Assembly (NCBI GenBank): GCA_964480915.1
Contig: CAYZRS010000011.1
Span: forward strand, 56,047 to 120,046
DNA length: 64,000 nt
Source: CAWGCE01 sp964480915
GTDB lineage: Bacteria; Planctomycetota; Planctomycetia; Pirellulales; Pirellulaceae
Direction of reading: 5' to 3'
The notes beneath the pieces are model-generated. The model had not been told where the DNA came from. It was given only the letters and a program-made list of their open reading frames with translations, and did not search any database. A program made the position numbers and the translations under genes. Below are positions 36,319 through 44,535 of this stretch, one piece after another. The number at the start of each line of letters is the position of its first letter. The stretch's first letter is position 1.

Positions 36319-37668
36319 CTAACCTTCCAAAAGACCGGTGTAATTTCTCATCACCAGATGGCTGTCAATTTTCTGAACCAAGTCGAATGCCACACTCACC
36401 GCGATCAGCAAACTGGTACCGCCGTAGAACATGGCAATGGACCAATCAATCCCCAACGCTGCCGAAACGATCGTGGGAATGATCGCAACAATTGCCAGGA
36501 AGCCAGCTCCCACATAGGTGATGCGAACCATCACCTTCTCTAAGTAATCGGCTGTTCGTTTGCCGGGTCGATAGCCGGGAATGAACGTACCGAAATTTTT
36601 CAGGTTCTCCGCCATGTCCTTCGGATTGAATGTAATGGCGGTCCAGAAGTAGCAGAAGAAGTAAATCATTGCCACATAGAGAATGTTGTAGATAAACGAA
36701 GCCGGGTTCCCAAACATCTGATAGAGCGGAATGAAGCTCTCATTCAGGCGGGAAAGGAATCCGAAAATCATTTGCGGGAACATGAGCAAACTGCTCGCGA
36801 AAATGATCGGCATCACGCCCGATTGGTTGATGCGAAGCGGTAGGTACTGCTTGCCACCACCATAGACGCGTCGACCACGAACGTGCTTTGCGCTCTGCGT
36901 TGGAATGCGGCGCTGCCCCAGCGTGATAAAGACCACGCCGACCACCACCCCGACAAACATCAGTGCCAAGATGATCAGTGTTTCGATGTAGATTCCGTCG
37001 GTGCTGCCACCCAGTTGGAACTTGGCATTCTTGAGCAATTTTAGTCCCGCGCCAGGCATCTGAGCCAGAATGCCGGCCATGATCAGAAGACTGATACCGT
37101 TGCCGATACCAAATTCGTCAATCTGCTCACCGAGCCACATTAAGAAAATCGTTCCGCAAGTCATCGTCAGAATCGCCGTGACCTGCCAACCAAACGACAG
37201 CACGCCGGCATTGTTGAGAAATGACTCGCGCACAATCCCGCCCGATTCGCCCGCCATGATATACATGCGAACATAGGCAGTACTCTGAATCAGGCAGAGG
37301 ATCACGGTGGCGTAGCGAGTCCACTCGTTGATTTTCTTACGACCTGCCTCCCCTTCTTTCTGTAGGTCTTCGATCGGTTTCCACACGCTGCCAAGCAGCT
37401 GGAAAATAATCGAGGCAGAGATGTAGGGCATGATCCCCAGGCCAAAGATCGTGGCCTGCCGAAGATTCGACGCGCTGAACACGGCCGCTTGTTCGACCAA
37501 CTTGCCGAATCCCGCTTTGCTGGCGGAACTGGCTGTGATTTTAGCCGTGTCGATGATCGGCAAGGAGACTTGCCAACCGATCCGGTAGATCGCCAACAGC
37601 AACAGCGTCAGCAGAATCTTGTTCCGCAGTTCAGGAATCGTGAAAACAACTCGTAACTTTTCCCACAT
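36319..37668 (-). CDS. secY: Preprotein translocase subunit SecY
   Basis: A 449-residue inner-membrane channel protein with about ten hydrophobic segments. Recognisable parts include the first helix (LRNKILLTLLLLAIYRIG), the plug/TM2 region with FGLGIMPYISASIIFQLL, DEFGIGNGISLLIMAGI, the cytoplasmic RRIPTQSAKHVRGRRVYGG loop that contacts ribosome and SecA, and the closing FIPGYRPGKRTADYLEKVMVRITYVGAGFL. The gap to rplO upstream is 165 bp, the longest in this part of the cluster, so an internal promoter is possible though none is obvious. Confidence 0.97.
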   Translation of the reverse strand: MWEKLRVVFTIPELRNKILLTLLLLAIYRIGWQVSLPIIDTAKITASSASKAGFGKLVEQAAVFSASNLRQATIFGLGIMPYISASIIFQLLGSVWKPIEDLQKEGEAGRKKINEWTRYATVILCLIQSTAYVRMYIMAGESGGIVRESFLNNAGVLSFGWQVTAILTMTCGTIFLMWLGEQIDEFGIGNGISLLIMAGILAQMPGAGLKLLKNAKFQLGGSTDGIYIETLIILALMFVGVVVGVVFITLGQRRIPTQSAKHVRGRRVYGGGKQYLPLRINQSGVMPIIFASSLLMFPQMIFGFLSRLNESFIPLYQMFGNPASFIYNILYVAMIYFFCYFWTAITFNPKDMAENLKNFGTFIPGYRPGKRTADYLEKVMVRITYVGAGFLAIVAIIPTIVSAALGIDWSIAMFYGGTSLLIAVSVAFDLVQKIDSHLVMRNYTGLLEG

Positions 37669-37833
37669 GGTTCCCGTTGCTCCGTTGTGCCTCGATTCTT
37701 CGAGATTGAGGCAATTTATCCTTGGCGAGAATGAACGTGCGATCTGCCGTCACGCACATGGCTACTTCAGCAATATCGAATAGCTAGCAAGATATGAACG
37801 GCGCTGCCAGATCAATCCTGCGAACCTACTTCG

Positions 37834-38340
37834 CTACTTTGCGCTCGCTTTGGCAGCGGCAGCAGCTTTTTTCTTTTGTTGGACTGTTACCTTGCCAGGT
37901 ATGACAACAGCTTCACCACCGGCCTTTTCGATCTGTTCTTTGGCACTTTTGCTGAATCGGTGCGCAGAAACTTTCAGTTTCTTGGTCAATTCACCATCGC
38001 CCAGGATTTTCAGCTCGTCGTACCGAGACTTCAGCAGTGAGCGTTCACGGAGCGATTCCGGCGTCACTTCGGCGCCCGCTTCGAACAGTCGTTCCAGATC
38101 GCTAACGTTCACGATCGCAACGGTATCGGCCCATTTGTTATTAAAACCGCGCTTCGGCACTCGGCGAACCATCGGCATGGCCCCGCCCTGGAAGATCGGA
38201 TGTCGCGACCAGCCGGCCCGACTCTTCTGGCCATTGTGGCCACGACCCGACGTCTTGCCGTGTCCTGAACCAGGGCCGCGTCCAATCCGACGTCGTTTCT
38301 TGTTCTTCTGAATGCCTTGATTTACGTCGTCAATTCTCAT
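37834..38340 (-). CDS. rplO: 50S ribosomal protein L15
   Basis: A 168-residue uL15. The glycine-rich N-terminus (RRRIGRGPGSGHGKTSGRGHNGQKSRAGW) and PMVRRVPKRGFNN are diagnostic, as is AVVIPGKVTVQQKKK near the end; the tail is Ala/Lys-rich. Its ATG overlaps the rpsE stop by four bases (ATGA), indicating translational coupling. rpmD (L30), which commonly lies between rpsE and rplO, is absent. Confidence 0.97.
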   Translation of the reverse strand: MRIDDVNQGIQKNKKRRRIGRGPGSGHGKTSGRGHNGQKSRAGWSRHPIFQGGAMPMVRRVPKRGFNNKWADTVAIVNVSDLERLFEAGAEVTPESLRERSLLKSRYDELKILGDGELTKKLKVSAHRFSKSAKEQIEKAGGEAVVIPGKVTVQQKKKAAAAAKASAK

Positions 38341-38858
38341 GCTAAGGAAACCCCACGCAGTCGTTCGATGTCTTGTTTCGTTCGCAGTTGAGCCAACGCA
38401 TCAAACGTTGCTTTGACAAGAGTCACACCATTTGGTGACCCGTAGCTCTTGGTAAGAATGTTGTGGATTCCGGCAGCTTCGCAAACGGCGCGAACCGCGT
38501 CGCCGGCGATAACACCGGTACCAGGACCGGCTGGCAACAGAATCACACGGGCGGCACCGTAACGGCCTTTGACCACGTGTGGGATACTGCCTTCATCAAC
38601 AATACTGACTTCGGTCATGTTCCGCTGAGCTTGCTTCACTGCCTTCTCAACACTTGGTGGAACTTCGTTCGCTTTGCCGTAGCCCCAACCGACGCGACCT
38701 TTACCATCACCAACGACCACCATCGCCGCGAAACTAAAACGCCGTCCACCTTTGACTACAGCAGCACAGCGCTTGATCTTCACCACGCGGTCGATCAGCT
38801 CGTTGCGACCTTGGTCGCCGTCATCTTTTTTCTTTTTTCTTGGCGGTCGTTTTGCCAC
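38337..38858 (-). CDS. rpsE: 30S ribosomal protein S5
   Basis: A 173-residue uS5. After a basic N-terminus (MAKRPPRKKKKDDGDQ) come LIDRVVKIKRCAAVVKGGRRFSFAAMVVVGDGKGRVGWGYGKANEVP (the conserved double-stranded RNA-binding part) and GTGVIAGDAVRAVCEAAGIHNILTKSYGSPN in the C-terminal half. It contributes to decoding accuracy at the mRNA entrance. Start overlaps nothing; it directly precedes rplO with a 4-base overlap. Confidence 0.97.
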   Translation of the reverse strand: MAKRPPRKKKKDDGDQGRNELIDRVVKIKRCAAVVKGGRRFSFAAMVVVGDGKGRVGWGYGKANEVPPSVEKAVKQAQRNMTEVSIVDEGSIPHVVKGRYGAARVILLPAGPGTGVIAGDAVRAVCEAAGIHNILTKSYGSPNGVTLVKATFDALAQLRTKQDIERLRGVSLA

Positions 38859-38925
38859 GGTAAACCCCCGAATGGATCGGAATTAATGTGCGTTTAGTTT
38901 TATCTGCGTTGCGTTCGTTCAGTTC

Positions 38926-39291
38926 CTAGAACTTCAGTCCGCCCTCACGGGCCGCTTCGGCAACGGCTTTGACTCGTCCGTGGTACTTGTAGGGACCACG
39001 ATCAAAGGAAATCGTTTCGATGCCAACACTTTTGGCCTTTTCCGCGATCGATTTTCCTATCGCAGAAGCGGCGTCGATATTGCCGGTCGACTTCAGTCCG
39101 ACACCCTTGTCGCGGGTGCTGGCGGAGCAAAGTGTTTTCCGCGCGACGTCGTCGATTAGCTGGCAGTAGATATGCTTGTTGGAGCGATGTACTGCGAGCC
39201 GGGGCCGTTCGGCCGTACCGGTCAACGGCTTGCGAACTCGTCGCTTGCGGCGAAGACGTTGCTTGCTGATTAATTTTTCGTGCGCTACCAT
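38926..39291 (-). CDS. rplR: 50S ribosomal protein L18
   Basis: A 121-residue uL18 that binds 5S rRNA. RRKRRVRKPLTGTAERPRLAVHRSNKHIYCQLIDD near the N-terminus and FDRGPYKYHGRVKAVAEAAREGGLKF at the end are the conserved blocks. Spacing to rplF (59 bp) and rpsE (67 bp) is normal for this cluster. Confidence 0.97.
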   Translation of the reverse strand: MVAHEKLISKQRLRRKRRVRKPLTGTAERPRLAVHRSNKHIYCQLIDDVARKTLCSASTRDKGVGLKSTGNIDAASAIGKSIAEKAKSVGIETISFDRGPYKYHGRVKAVAEAAREGGLKF

Positions 39292-39350
39292 CGCCCGATT
39301 CCTTTATTACTTTGTGACCGTTCGGTCGTTGTTCGTTATGCGTTTATCGA

Positions 39351-39893
39351 TTAGGTCGCGGTCTTACCAGGCTTGATTTTCACGTACTCGCCTTGGTACC
39401 TGACGCCCTTACCCTTGTATGGTTCCGGCTTACGAGCCGCTCGGACTTCGGCAGCAAACTGGCCCACCTTCTGCTTGTCGCAACCCTTGACCAGCACGTG
39501 CGTTTGGTCGGGGCAAGTCACGTCGAGACCAGCCGGTATCGTCTTGTGGATTTCGTTGGCGTAGCCAACGCGAAGTTGCAGCGTCTGCCCTTGAACTGCG
39601 GCCAGATAACCGACACCCACAATTTCCAGCTTCTTTTCGTAGCCTTTGGTGACACCGATCACCATGTTGTTGATGAGCGATCGCGTCAGTCCATGAAAAG
39701 CACGCGACTGTCGGTCGTCGTTGTGACGACTCACAGTGATGGTTTTCGATTCTTCGTCGAACTTGACATCGACTTCCGGGCGGAAGGTGCGAGTCAATTT
39801 TCCCAGCTTGCCTTCGACAACGACATCGCGCCCATCGATGGCAACTTTCACACCCGAGGGTACGGAGACTGGTGCATTTCCAATTCGTGACAT
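39351..39893 (-). CDS. rplF: 50S ribosomal protein L6
   Basis: A 180-residue uL6. MSRIGNAPVSVPSGVKV is the conserved start and GKGVRYQGEYVKIKPGKTAT the end (family: KGIRY..E.v..K.GK). Two L6 domains are visible, the second starting near GVTKGYEKKLEIVGVGYLA. It binds 23S rRNA near the factor-binding site. Confidence 0.97.
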   Translation of the reverse strand: MSRIGNAPVSVPSGVKVAIDGRDVVVEGKLGKLTRTFRPEVDVKFDEESKTITVSRHNDDRQSRAFHGLTRSLINNMVIGVTKGYEKKLEIVGVGYLAAVQGQTLQLRVGYANEIHKTIPAGLDVTCPDQTHVLVKGCDKQKVGQFAAEVRAARKPEPYKGKGVRYQGEYVKIKPGKTAT

Positions 39894-39952
39894 GGCGTCT
39901 ATCCAACAGTGTTTTCTTCAATAACTTGGCCGTCATCGACCCAGTTTACGGT

Positions 39953-40348
39953 CTACCAAATCTCGCAAAGGACTTCGCCACCGAGGTTCTTTTGTCTGGC
40001 TTCGCGGTCACTCACAACACCGCGACTGGTGCTGACCACTTGAATACCAAGGCCTTGCAGGACCGGCTTCAAATTTTTAGCACCAGTGTAAACGCGTCGG
40101 CCAGGTTTGCTGACGCGCTTGATGTGGCGGATCACTTGCTCGCCGTTTGGACCGTACTTCAAATCGATCCGCAACGTCTTCACAGGCGTGCTTTCGACTT
40201 CGGTCCAATCCCAGATGTAGCCTTCGCGTTTAAGAACGTCCGCAAGTCCCCGTTTCACTTTGGAAATGGGCATCTCGATTTGCGGCCGTTCGATACGAAC
40301 AGCATTGCGAATGCGTGTGAGCATGTCGGCAATCGGGTCAGTCATCAT
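39953..40348 (-). CDS. rpsH: 30S ribosomal protein S8
   Basis: A 131-residue uS8, starting MTDPIADMLTRIRNA after a tandem ATG (40348, 40345). The C-terminal SRPGRRVYTGAKNL-type block and VVSTSRGVVSDREARQKNLGGEVLCEIW are conserved; STSRGVM-like motif binds helix 21 of 16S rRNA. In E. coli it also represses spc operon translation; whether that holds here cannot be seen. Confidence 0.97.
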   Translation of the reverse strand: MMTDPIADMLTRIRNAVRIERPQIEMPISKVKRGLADVLKREGYIWDWTEVESTPVKTLRIDLKYGPNGEQVIRHIKRVSKPGRRVYTGAKNLKPVLQGLGIQVVSTSRGVVSDREARQKNLGGEVLCEIW

Positions 40349-40364
40349 GGTTGTAAGGGTCCTC

Positions 40365-40550
40365 TTACCAGCTGGCTTTTCGGACGCCGGGAATCACTCC
40401 CTGGTCGGCCAATTTGCGAAAACAAATACGACAAATCCCAAACTTGCGGTACACAGCACGAGGCCGACCGCAGAGTCCGCACCGAATTTCTCGGCGTGAC
40501 GAGAATTTGGGTTCTCGTTCTGCTTTCGCGATTTTCGATTTACTTGCCAC
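40365..40550 (-). CDS. rpsN: 30S ribosomal protein S14, zinc-binding type Z
   Basis: A 61-residue uS14 of the short zinc-binding type: CGLCGRPRAVYRKFGICRIC carries the CxxC...CxxC zinc site (residues 24-43) and the C-terminus ends GVRKASW as usual. The zinc-independent long form is not seen here. It lies between rplE and rpsH at its normal position, 16 bp before rpsH. Confidence 0.96.
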   Translation of the reverse strand: MASKSKIAKAEREPKFSSRREIRCGLCGRPRAVYRKFGICRICFRKLADQGVIPGVRKASW

Positions 40551-40589
40551 CGTTTAATCCTGTCAGTAGTGAACTTGTGTTACAGGTTC

Positions 40590-41180
40590 CTAAGCCGCTC
40601 CGACGGGCTCTTGCTCTTCTTTTTTCTCTTCTTCACGTTTGAATGGCATGCCAAGCAAACGCAGCAGTTCTCGCGATTCGTCATCGCTCGTACCCGAGAT
40701 AACAAACGTAATGTTCATTCCTTGAACGCGGGGAAACTTGTCCGGGTTCAGCTCAGGAAAAACCAACTGTTCGGTCAGTCCCATGCTGTAGTTGCCGTTA
40801 CCGTCAAACCCTTTGGGGTTCAGGCCACGAAAGTCACGTACACGAGGAATCGTGACCGAAATGAGTCGATCAATGAATTCGTACATGCGGTGACCACGTA
40901 GTGTCACTTTCGCACCGATCGGCATGTCTTCACGCAAACGGAAGTTAGCAATCGATTTGCGAGCGCGAGTAACGATCGGTTTTTGACCGGTGATCTGCGA
41001 AAGGCAGGCAACGGCGTCTTCGATGTGTTTCTTTTCCGTGATCGCCGATCCGACACCCATGTTGAGTACGACTTTTTGCAGTCGAGGCAACGCGTGCACG
41101 TTCGTTCGCCCGAATTGCTTTTGCATTTCGGGGATGATCTCAGTTGAGAACTTTTCGAGTAGTCGTGGTTTATCAGCCAT
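40590..41180 (-). CDS. rplE: 50S ribosomal protein L5
   Basis: A 196-residue uL5 that binds 5S rRNA. VHALPRLQKVVLNMGVGSA, TGQKPIVTRARKSIANFRLREDMPIGAKVTLRG and FPELNPDKFPRVQGMNITFV are the conserved blocks. The C-terminal Lys/Glu-rich tail (REEEKKEEQEP) is slightly longer than usual. Follows rplX by 26 bp. Confidence 0.97.
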   Translation of the reverse strand: MADKPRLLEKFSTEIIPEMQKQFGRTNVHALPRLQKVVLNMGVGSAITEKKHIEDAVACLSQITGQKPIVTRARKSIANFRLREDMPIGAKVTLRGHRMYEFIDRLISVTIPRVRDFRGLNPKGFDGNGNYSMGLTEQLVFPELNPDKFPRVQGMNITFVISGTSDDESRELLRLLGMPFKREEEKKEEQEPVGAA

Positions 41181-41206
41181 GATGATGACCCTAGTCGTTC
41201 AGCTTT

Positions 41207-41557
41207 CTATTTCTTGGCGTAGGCCGCTTTGGGGGGCGACACTTGTCCGAGGTTGGCACCACACTTCTTGCAGAAACGCTCTTTGGATCCGTTGTCCGCA
41301 TAGCGAACACCTAGGCGAGTTGCTTTCGTGCACTTTTCGCAAACCATCAAAACATTCGAAGCCTGAACGGGCATTTCCTTGGAAAGGCGGCCGCCTTGCG
41401 GATTCTTTTGGCTACGTCGTACGTGCTTGTAAACTTGGTTTACGCCTTCAACGATTAATTTACCGGTCTGACGGTCGACGCTGAGTACGCGAGCGCGAAC
41501 TCCGCGATCATCGCCAGCAATCACTTCGACGGTATCATCGACTTTGATTTGCATCAC
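41207..41557 (-). CDS. rplX: 50S ribosomal protein L24, with Cys4 zinc-ribbon-like insert
   Basis: A 116-residue uL24 with the KOW motif near the start (DDTVEVIAGDDRGVRARVL) and VNQVYKHVRRSQKNPQGG. Two CxxC pairs, Cys 73/76 (CEKC) and Cys 96/99 (CKKC), lie where many L24 proteins have a non-Cys beta hairpin, so the protein probably binds zinc. The ATG overlaps the rplN stop by four bases (ATGA). It is among the first proteins to assemble on 23S rRNA. Confidence 0.96.
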   Translation of the reverse strand: MMQIKVDDTVEVIAGDDRGVRARVLSVDRQTGKLIVEGVNQVYKHVRRSQKNPQGGRLSKEMPVQASNVLMVCEKCTKATRLGVRYADNGSKERFCKKCGANLGQVSPPKAAYAKK

Positions 41558-41922
41558 ACTACCTCGTTGGCAAGGCTGACAATCTTCATGAACTTCTGCT
41601 CGCGTAGCTCACGAGCTACCGCGCCGAAGATACGAGTCCCTCGCGGGTTGCGATCAGCATCAATAATGACGACCGCGTTGCTGTCGAAGCGGATGTAACT
41701 ACCGTCTTCTCGTCGCGTCGGTTGCTTGCAGCGGACAATCACCGCCTTGACCACCGACTTCTTCTTAATGTCACTGCCCGGAATAACACTCTTGACGCTA
41801 CAAACGATGACATCGCCCAGGCCGGCGAATCGTCGTCGCGAACCGCCAAGCACTTTGATGCACATCACTTCCTTAGCGCCCGTATTATCCGCGACGGCAA
41901 GTCTGGTCTCTGATTGAATCAT
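41554..41922 (-). CDS. rplN: 50S ribosomal protein L14
   Basis: A 122-residue uL14. MIQSETRLAVADNTGAKEVMCIKVLGGSRRR is the standard N-terminus; GTRIFGAVARELREQKFMKIVSLANEVV the standard end. Overlaps rplX by four bases and follows rpsQ by 39 bp. Confidence 0.97.
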   Translation of the reverse strand: MIQSETRLAVADNTGAKEVMCIKVLGGSRRRFAGLGDVIVCSVKSVIPGSDIKKKSVVKAVIVRCKQPTRREDGSYIRFDSNAVVIIDADRNPRGTRIFGAVARELREQKFMKIVSLANEVV

Positions 41923-41961
41923 GGAAGTATCGCCTTCACCTACAAAGCGGACTGGGCCGCG

Positions 41962-42276
41962 TTACTTTGCTTTCTCAGCGGAATCATCCGCCTTCTTGCC
42001 ACCTGCCGCTCGCAACGCCGCCACGTCAACCAGCGTACTCTTGGTAATCACCCGTTGGAGATCCCATCGCTTTGTTTTGGATCGAGGCTTCGCTTCGATG
42101 ATTTCGACGGTGTCGCCCAGGTTCGATTCGTTGTTTTCGTCGTGGACGTAGCAGATCGTCTTGTGACGGACGAACTTCCCATACTTGGGGTGACGAACCA
42201 GGCGTGGGATTTCCACACGGCGGGTCTTCGCCATCTTGTCGCCGGTGACGACGCCGATTGCAACTGTCTTAGGCAT
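41962..42276 (-). CDS. rpsQ: 30S ribosomal protein S17
   Basis: A 104-residue uS17. VVTGDKMAKTRRVEIPRLVRHPKYGKFVRH and HDENNESNLGDTVEIIEAKPRSKTKRWDLQRVI are the conserved parts; the C-terminal tail of about 20 residues (DVAALRAAGGKKADDSAEKAK) extends beyond the usual end. Binds 16S rRNA in the 30S body. Confidence 0.97.
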   Translation of the reverse strand: MPKTVAIGVVTGDKMAKTRRVEIPRLVRHPKYGKFVRHKTICYVHDENNESNLGDTVEIIEAKPRSKTKRWDLQRVITKSTLVDVAALRAAGGKKADDSAEKAK

Positions 42277-42333
42277 GTTTGTTTTTCCTGGCCGCGGCCA
42301 ACTCTTAAAACACGGTTACTTGTTCCAGTGCCC

Positions 42334-42573
42334 TTAAGCACTCGCCGGTGCGGACTCGGTTGCCGCACTGGCACTCTTCTGATTTTCCAATTCGCGATGA
42401 CGCTGAACCGTCTTGATTCTGGCGATCAAACGACGATTGCGTTTCAGTTCGGTCGGAGCATCCAAACGCTCAGTCTGCGACTGAATTCGAAGCCGAAACA
42501 AGCCTTCGCAGGTTTCGTTCAAAGTCGCCTGGAGCTGTTCGTCGCTCATCTCTCGCAACTCACTTGCTTTCAT
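42334..42573 (-). CDS. rpmC: 50S ribosomal protein L29
   Basis: A 79-residue uL29: MKASELREMSDEQLQATLNE followed by LFRLRIQSQTERLDAPTELKRNRRLIARIKTV, the two-helix family pattern. The C-terminal Ala/Ser-rich tail is a small extension. It lies at the tunnel exit in ribosomes and contacts trigger factor/SRP in other bacteria. Confidence 0.96.
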   Translation of the reverse strand: MKASELREMSDEQLQATLNETCEGLFRLRIQSQTERLDAPTELKRNRRLIARIKTVQRHRELENQKSASAATESAPASA

Positions 42574-42619
42574 CGTGACTTCCCCACCGTTCCCGAATCT
42601 GTCTTATCTATGGTTTCAA

Positions 42620-43036
42620 CTAAGCCAAACGACGTCGCGTGAAGCGAACTCGAATCGGCATTTTATGAGCCAGACGTGCGAAGCAGACGCGAGCCTGTTC
42701 TTCGGTAACGCCCGACAATTCGTACATAATCGTTCCCGGACGCACGACCGCACACCAGAAATCAGGTTCACCCTTACCTTTACCCATTCGAGTTTCGAGT
42801 GGGGTGGAGGTGACCGATTTGTGTGGGAACATGCGCACGAACAGTGTGCCTTCACCACGCACGTATTGTTGGGCAGCGATACGACCGGCTTCGATTGTCT
42901 GAGCTTTGATCCAGCCACCTTCCATGGCTTGCAGACCGAAGTCTCCAAAGACAACCTTATTGCCGCGAGTCGCGTTACCTTTTATACGTCCGCGTTGGCT
43001 TTTTCGGTGCTTGACCCTCTTGGGCATCATCGCCAT
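42620..43036 (-). CDS. rplP: 50S ribosomal protein L16
   Basis: About 138 residues. The start is placed at 43036 (M-A-M-M-P-K-R-V-K-H-R-K), the family's usual N-terminus; two further ATG codons follow at 43030 and 43027. The frame is open further upstream to 43129 but that part is rpsC. It overlaps the 3' end of rpsC by about 60 bp, more than usual. GNKVVFGDFGLQAMEGGWI and VRMFPHKSVTSTPLETRMGKGKGEPDFWCAVV are diagnostic uL16 blocks. Located near the peptidyl transferase centre and A site. Confidence 0.94.
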   Translation of the reverse strand: MAMMPKRVKHRKSQRGRIKGNATRGNKVVFGDFGLQAMEGGWIKAQTIEAGRIAAQQYVRGEGTLFVRMFPHKSVTSTPLETRMGKGKGEPDFWCAVVRPGTIMYELSGVTEEQARVCFARLAHKMPIRVRFTRRRLA

Positions 43037-43688
43037 CGGATGCAGTCCCCTCGTACATGCCTTGGTTAATCCAAACTTGAACGCCAATGTGACCTTGTGG
43101 CGTTTTGGCTTCAACGAAGCCGTAATCAATCTTTGCTCGAAGCGTACTTAACGGAATCGAGCCTGCAATCTGTTTCTCACGGCGAGCCATTTCTGCACCG
43201 CCCAATCGTCCCGCCAATTGCACCTTGATGCCTTTGGCGCCAGCTTCCATCGTGCTCTCAAGTGCTCGCTTCATCGTGCGGCGAAAGCTCGATCGCTTGG
43301 CCAACTGTTCCGCAATGTCTTGAGCGACGATCTGAGCCTGCAATTCAGGACGACCGACCTCTTGAATTTTCAAATTAACGCGTCGACCAATCAGGTCTTG
43401 CAGTTCTTCTTGCAAGAGTTCGATCTCTTGCCCCTTCTTGCCGATAATCAGTCCGGGACGTGCCACGTGCATCAATACTTTCACGTCATCTCGCGTCCGC
43501 TCGATTTCGATGTGATCGATGCCGGCATGGCGATACTGTGGCTTCTTCGGATGGTTCGTAATGAAGTTCCGAATCTTCTGATCTTCGATCAGAAGCGCTG
43601 CAAAGTCTTGCTTCGACGCATACCAACGGCTCTTCCACCCTCGCATGATTCCTGTGCGGAAGCCGACCGGATTGACCTTTTGACCCAT
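42975..43688 (-). CDS. rpsC: 30S ribosomal protein S3
   Basis: A 237-residue uS3: MGQKVNPVGFRTGIMRGWKSRWYA start, KH-type segment RPGLIIGKKGQEIELLQEEL, and the C-terminal domain with GRLGGAEMARREKQIAGSIPLSTLRAKIDYGF. The last about 20 residues (Asp/Gln/Lys-rich) overlap the start of rplP. Part of the 30S head and mRNA entry helicase. Confidence 0.97.
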   Translation of the reverse strand: MGQKVNPVGFRTGIMRGWKSRWYASKQDFAALLIEDQKIRNFITNHPKKPQYRHAGIDHIEIERTRDDVKVLMHVARPGLIIGKKGQEIELLQEELQDLIGRRVNLKIQEVGRPELQAQIVAQDIAEQLAKRSSFRRTMKRALESTMEAGAKGIKVQLAGRLGGAEMARREKQIAGSIPLSTLRAKIDYGFVEAKTPQGHIGVQVWINQGMYEGTASDGDDAQEGQAPKKPTRTYKR

Positions 43689-43767
43689 CTTGTAGTCCGT
43701 TTTATTGCTGTGGTGAGTTGTGAGTGTTTTGTGTCGTGTTGTCGAAATGCAGTTCGCCGAAAGTTTG

Positions 43768-44139
43768 TTACAGCGATTCGAGCGTCACCTTAATGTGCGA
43801 CGTTCGTTTCTTGATGACGAAGGCCATGCCGCGTGCACGCGGACGAATCCGCTTGAACATCGGGCCACCATCAACCGTTGCTGCCGAGACGACCAATCGA
43901 TCCAAATCGATGACTCGACCTTTGTTCTTGGGATTGTCAGGGTCTCTGGCGTTCCCCATCGCGCTCTTCAACACCTTTTCCAGCATCCGAGCACCGCGTT
44001 GCGGCTGGAACTTCAAAATGTCGAGTGCTTCATCAGCAAACTTGCCACGGATCAAGTCGGCCAATGGCCGTACCTTGCGCGGGCTGATGCGAGCGTTGTT
44101 GTGTATCGCGAAGTATTCGTTTTTGTTTTCGGCTGCCAT
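43768..44139 (-). CDS. rplV: 50S ribosomal protein L22
   Basis: A 123-residue uL22. The start is placed at ATG 44139 (MAAENKNEYFAIHNNARISPRK) because GAGGGA lies just upstream; an in-frame ATG at 44157 would add six residues. RISPRKVRPLADLIRGK and RIRPRARGMAFVIKKRTSHIKVTL are conserved, the latter forming the exit-tunnel hairpin. Follows rpsS. Confidence 0.95.
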   Translation of the reverse strand: MAAENKNEYFAIHNNARISPRKVRPLADLIRGKFADEALDILKFQPQRGARMLEKVLKSAMGNARDPDNPKNKGRVIDLDRLVVSAATVDGGPMFKRIRPRARGMAFVIKKRTSHIKVTLESL

Positions 44140-44200
44140 TTGATCCCTCGTCACCATCTGGGCGTCGGGTTACTGTTTCGTAATTCCGCTCGTCGATTGA

Positions 44201-44473
44201 CTAACGCTTGCCGCCCTTACCGCCGTGACCACGGAAGGTACGCGTCGGAGCAAACTCGCCCAACTTGTGACCGACCATATCTTCCGTCACCAATACCTTC
44301 ATGTGATTCTTGCCGTTGTGAACCATGAAAGTCACGCCGACGAATTCGGGAACGATGGTACAGGCACGAGCCCAGGTCTTGATCGGTTCCGATCCACCCA
44401 AAGACTGTTGCTTCTGCACCTTTACGTAAAGCTTGGGGTCAACAAACGGCCCCTTCTTTAGCGATCTACCCAT
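44201..44473 (-). CDS. rpsS: 30S ribosomal protein S19
   Basis: A 90-residue uS19: MGRSLKKGPFVDPKLYVKV, TWARACTIVPEFVGVTFMVHNGK and LGEFAPTRTFRGHGGKGGKR. Sits in the 30S head next to S13. Follows rplB by 62 bp. Confidence 0.97.
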   Translation of the reverse strand: MGRSLKKGPFVDPKLYVKVQKQQSLGGSEPIKTWARACTIVPEFVGVTFMVHNGKNHMKVLVTEDMVGHKLGEFAPTRTFRGHGGKGGKR

Positions 44474-44535
44474 AATTCAATTCCGTTGTTTCGTTTGTCC
44501 GGTGTCGTGTGTTGAACACCGATATTCATTTGGTG

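Noticed and set aside
37669..37833. Possible extra gene or internal promoter between rplO and secY
   Set aside because: No frame of reasonable length and no acceptable -35/-10 pair; only a weak hairpin was seen.
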